64,000 nt of DNA. Origin: Isoetes taiwanensis (taxonomy: Eukaryota; Streptophyta; Lycopodiopsida; Isoetales; Isoetaceae). This document shows, piece after piece, positions 61,856-64,000 of the stretch. Every line of letters starts with the position of its first letter. Position 1 is the stretch's first letter. The stretch covers positions 7,628,413 through 7,692,412 of the forward strand of contig JAJEKV010000003.1 of the NCBI GenBank assembly GCA_021234155.1, in the 5' to 3' direction. Both the position numbers and the translations under genes were made by a program. Below the pieces are notes generated by a model. That model saw only the letters and a list, made by a program, of their open reading frames with translations. It ran no database searches and was not told where the DNA came from.

Positions 61856-62118
61856 TGAACTGCAAGTGCGGATAGTATGAGACTGGGATTTTGGTTTAAA
61901 CTTATATGTATGCGTTCATAATCTTGGCCGTCAGATTTAAAACCGTAAATTCAAATTCGCGTCCTTTTAAATTTATAACGCATTTAATTAACCGCCCGTC
62001 CCGCTCATTTACAAATTTAAAATTGTGTTTTTCTTTTTAGTGCAATTTCAAGAACCATTAATTATTAATTTCAAGAAACGCATATGTGGCAATCTACTAC
62101 CACCTAATCGGCCACCCA

Positions 62119-62200
62119 CTATCAGAGCGCCCAAGATCATTCCTACTATCAGAGCGCCCAAGATCATTCCTACTTTCAGAGCGCCCAAGAACAATCTTCT
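62119..62200. repeat. 27-bp tandem repeat, three copies
   Basis: CTATCAGAGCGCCCAAGATC plus seven more bases at 62119-62145 and 62146-62172 (identical), and a diverged third copy to about 62200. The period is nine codons. On plus it reads as RAPKIIPTI repeats in an open frame that ends in a donor-like ATG|GTGAGT at 62267/62268, so a first exon is possible but unproven. Confidence 0.85.
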
Positions 62201-62435
62201 ATCAGAGGCCCTACAATCCCATTCGATCGAGCCGCCTTCAATCCCATTCGATGTCTGGCGAACTATGGTGAGTGTGATTCCATTCGAATGCATTCTCTTG
62301 TTCTCTATTTTTAGGTCCTCTATTTTTTCCAATGAATTACGGTTCTTTATCGATTAATCGGAGAAGAATGCTATCTTTTAACAAAGAAACTTGAAGCCGA
62401 GTAGGCTTATGTAAAATCAAGATCTGAATCCAAAT

Positions 62436-62600
62436 TCAATGTGTCATGGTGTTCCTCTTGGAAACAAGCCAGTAAGATTTCCATTATAAACTGCAATTAT
62501 GAAGATGAGGCTCTTCCAAGAAGACATCCCGGTGGCGATACGGTTGGTGAAAGTGTGGGCACATTTGTAGCATGGCCAAAAGAACGTCTGAAAAAGGTAT
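62436..62600 (+). pseudogene. DUF8039-like fragment of a plant transposon-associated protein
   Basis: In one frame CHGVPLGNKPV (62441 on), and after a frameshift near 62490 GGDTVGESVGTFVAWPKERL, match the two conserved blocks (H-G-V-P-L-G ... I/V-G-x-x-V/L-G-x-x-V-A-W-P) of the domain known as DUF8039. That domain is common in plant CACTA-type and related transposon proteins. A donor-like AAAAAG|GTATGT follows at about 62595. It is too short and shifted to be functional. Confidence 0.5.
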
Positions 62601-62663
62601 GTATATTTGGATATTCAAAAAAAAAAGAATATATCATATCATCTGCGTGATGTTGTGAACTTT

Positions 62664-62775
62664 GAATTCTGTGATGGTCTTTAGCCAGTCTTATCAACCC
62701 CATGAAACTACACATTAATGAAAATATGTAGTTTCTTGGGGTTGGTCATACTGGCTGGAGGGCATCACAGGATTC
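62664..62775. ncRNA. Long-stem hairpin, miRNA-precursor-like or foldback element
   Basis: Arms 62664-62712 and 62727-62775 (49 bases each) pair with about nine differences, several of them G:U-compatible T/C changes. The loop is 14 bases. The 112-base fold with few bulges is the size and shape of a plant miRNA or young inverted-duplication precursor. No known miRNA sequence was recognised. A MITE relic is the main alternative. Confidence 0.45.
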
Positions 62776-62834
62776 AATGTTTTCGCCATTGCATATAAAA
62801 AAAAAATAAACTAATGACAGAAAAGTATAGTGCA

Positions 62835-62920
62835 AAATTGCGCCAGGCGCGAGTTTGTATTCATATTCCAAAAAAGTTATGTACATTTCTTCTTCTGCAA
62901 AAATGCGCCAGGCGCGAATT
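62835..62920. repeat. GC palindrome copies just 3' of the 62.93-63.34 kb exon
   Basis: TTGCGCCAGGCGCGAGTTT at 62838-62856 and AAATGCGCCAGGCGCGAATT at 62901-62920. The second ends only 11 bases from the stop codon of the exon. Confidence 0.85.
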
Positions 62921-62930
62921 CTTTCTATCT

Positions 62931-63336
62931 CTACAATATGTCACACAGGCCCACTTCATCTGCCCAATCCCGCAAGAAGTCCCACCTGAACCACCCTGAT
63001 ATGACAGGATCCTCATCTTCCCTGCGGATGTCGAGTCTCCAAACCAGAGTGTTGTATCGATCCCTGATACTATAAATCAAATCCTTGTACTTATTTGTTG
63101 GCATGAGCCTTACTAAGAGCATGAGGAGTCTGATATGTCCATAGATGCGATGGAAGTGTACCCATGGCCCCCCGATACAGTCGCCTAATGGATTCTCCAA
63201 CTCTCTTTGAACGTTTTGAACAGCACACTCAAGTAATATCTTGTACAGGGTCCAGAGTTGATGGTCGTCCAGGGAACTAGAACCAGCCAGTGTATTTGAA
63301 CCAGCCAGTGTCCATGCATAAGGAAAATCCATGGCA
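62931..63336 (-). CDS. Last exon of an unknown minus-strand gene
   Basis: The frame is open for about 135 codons from the acceptor TTCTCTCGTTCTAG| at 63337 to the stop at 62931-62933. It contains a short duplication (TLAGSN/TLAGSS, from a 15-18 bp tandem repeat at 63283-63310) and a helix-rich body: LWTLYKILLECAVQNVQREL, GGPWVHFHRIYGHIRLLMLL, YSIRDRYNTLVWRLDIRRED, WFRWDFLRDWADEVGLCDIL. Amphipathic helices suggest a globular protein, but no family is recognised. The upstream exons would lie right of 63362, possibly outside the window. There is no frameshift, unlike the neighbouring gene. GC palindromes flank it on both sides. Confidence 0.5.
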
Positions 63337-63375
63337 CTAGAACGAGAGAAAGTAATTAGCACAGATCTATTTCAC

Positions 63376-63498
63376 AAGCGCCTGGCGCGATTTGTATAGA
63401 GCCGTATGAAATTGAAATGCCAAACTAAAAGCGCCTGGCGCGATTTGATTAACCTAGTGGAAAACGTAACCCAAAAATAGAAATGCGCCAAGCGATTT
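63376..63498. repeat. Three GC palindrome copies upstream of the 63336 acceptor
   Basis: AAGCGCCTGGCGCGATTT at 63376-63393, AAAAGCGCCTGGCGCGATTT at 63427-63446 and the shortened AAATGCGCCAAGCGATTT at 63481-63498. Spacing is about 52 bp, so they may derive from local duplication. Confidence 0.85.
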
Positions 63499-63632
63499 CT
63501 CCCATTCCAACATATTATTCTAACAAAATGCGAAATCACGAGAATTCAAAATATAAAGCCAAGATTAGTTCATTGTTTAGTTCATTGCTTTAGTTCATTA
63601 TTTAGAGCGGATAGAGAAAGAGCTAGTGAAGA

Positions 63633-63662
63633 TCTATGATCTATGATATCATAGATCATAGA
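63633..63662. repeat. 30-bp perfect palindrome
   Basis: The sequence is its own reverse complement about the centre GATATC (63645-63650), built from repeats of ATCTATGATC. More ATGATCTATGATC pieces follow to 63697. Confidence 0.9.
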
Positions 63663-63701
63663 GCAAGATCATAGAGCGTATATGATCTATGATCATTATT
63701 T

Positions 63702-63823
63702 ACTTCATTATTTCAGATCATTAATTAGAACAGAGATAGAGGAAGAGCTCGTGAAATAGAATAACTTCATTATTTTAGATCATTAATTAGAACGGATAGA
63801 GGAAGAGCTAGTGAAATAGAATA
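63702..63823. repeat. 62-bp tandem repeat, two copies
   Basis: Copies begin at 63702 and 63764 with ACTTCATTATT and share GATCATTAATTAGAAC and GATAGAGGAAGAGCT. A partial third copy lies at 63600-63630. The end of the window (63824-64000) is AT-rich with no gene seen. Confidence 0.85.
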
Positions 63824-64000
63824 AGAGCGGATCATATAGGCAAGATCACGTAACAAGATCATAGAGCGGGATATTACGATTCATGTAAAAGTAACTCGGT
63901 TAACCGATTAAATTAAGCGTGGTAAATATCTTGATGCATGTAAAAGTAAATAACATGCTTTACGTAAAATAACTAAAAGAATGAGAGATACTAACCTATT

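Noticed and set aside
56289-63498. GC palindromes as bacterial REP elements or contamination
   Set aside because: They sit in AT-rich introns with GT-AG signals next to plant-type coding blocks. No bacterial gene is present.

Overview
The window looks like nuclear DNA of a land plant. It carries degenerate Ty3/gypsy retrotransposons, Helitron rolling-circle elements, MITE-like inverted-repeat elements, GT-AG introns, a plant-type FCP1/HAD-like coding region with a DLNG motif, and a fragment resembling the transposon-associated DUF8039 domain. There are no operons, ribosome binding sites or other bacterial features. I cannot name the species. A seed-free plant such as a fern is a guess from the unfamiliar gene families.

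Layout. (1) 1-2020 holds a decayed minus-strand Ty3/gypsy fragment (gag and protease, cut by the left window edge). (2) 2100-7790 holds a second, plus-strand gypsy wreck (gag, protease, RT, RNase H, integrase), broken by stops and frameshifts and by a (GATA)n microsatellite in RNase H. (3) 7800-9078 is gene-poor and contains a truncated relic of the gene that is intact at 53.3-53.7 kb. (4) 9079-53136 (44 kb) is one uninterrupted head-to-tail array of eleven minus-strand Helitrons. Two types alternate as Y-X-Y-X-Y-X-Y-X-Y-X-Y, and the array sits in a single A|T target. Every internal junction places a 3' CTAG directly against the next 5' TCTACTTACTTAAAA. The units have no Rep/helicase ORF and are therefore non-autonomous. 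(5) 53137-56450 holds a small intact gene (121 aa, possible N-myristoylation signal), a 474-bp TIR element and several hairpins and short tandem repeats. (6) 56982-61855 is a multi-exon minus-strand gene, interrupted several times, that ends in an FCP1-like domain. (7) 62.0-64.0 kb holds a DUF8039-like fragment, a miRNA-like hairpin, the last exon of an unknown minus-strand gene and AT-rich palindromes.

Two observations stand out. The first is the alternating Helitron array. The second is that differences between its copies fall almost only at CTG/CAG/CCGG (CHG) positions while the intervening DNA is identical. That pattern fits basecalling or consensus errors at heavily CHG-methylated cytosines better than ordinary divergence. 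If so, many apparent copy differences, and possibly some gene 'disablements' further right, are artefacts. A third pattern is a dispersed GC-rich palindrome (core ATCGCGCCAGGCGCGAT) found about a dozen times, only right of 56 kb, in each intron I could place and in the flanks of the two right-hand gene loci.

Nearly all ORFs inside 9-53 kb are short chance or captured-fragment frames repeated with the array. They do not form a working gene system.
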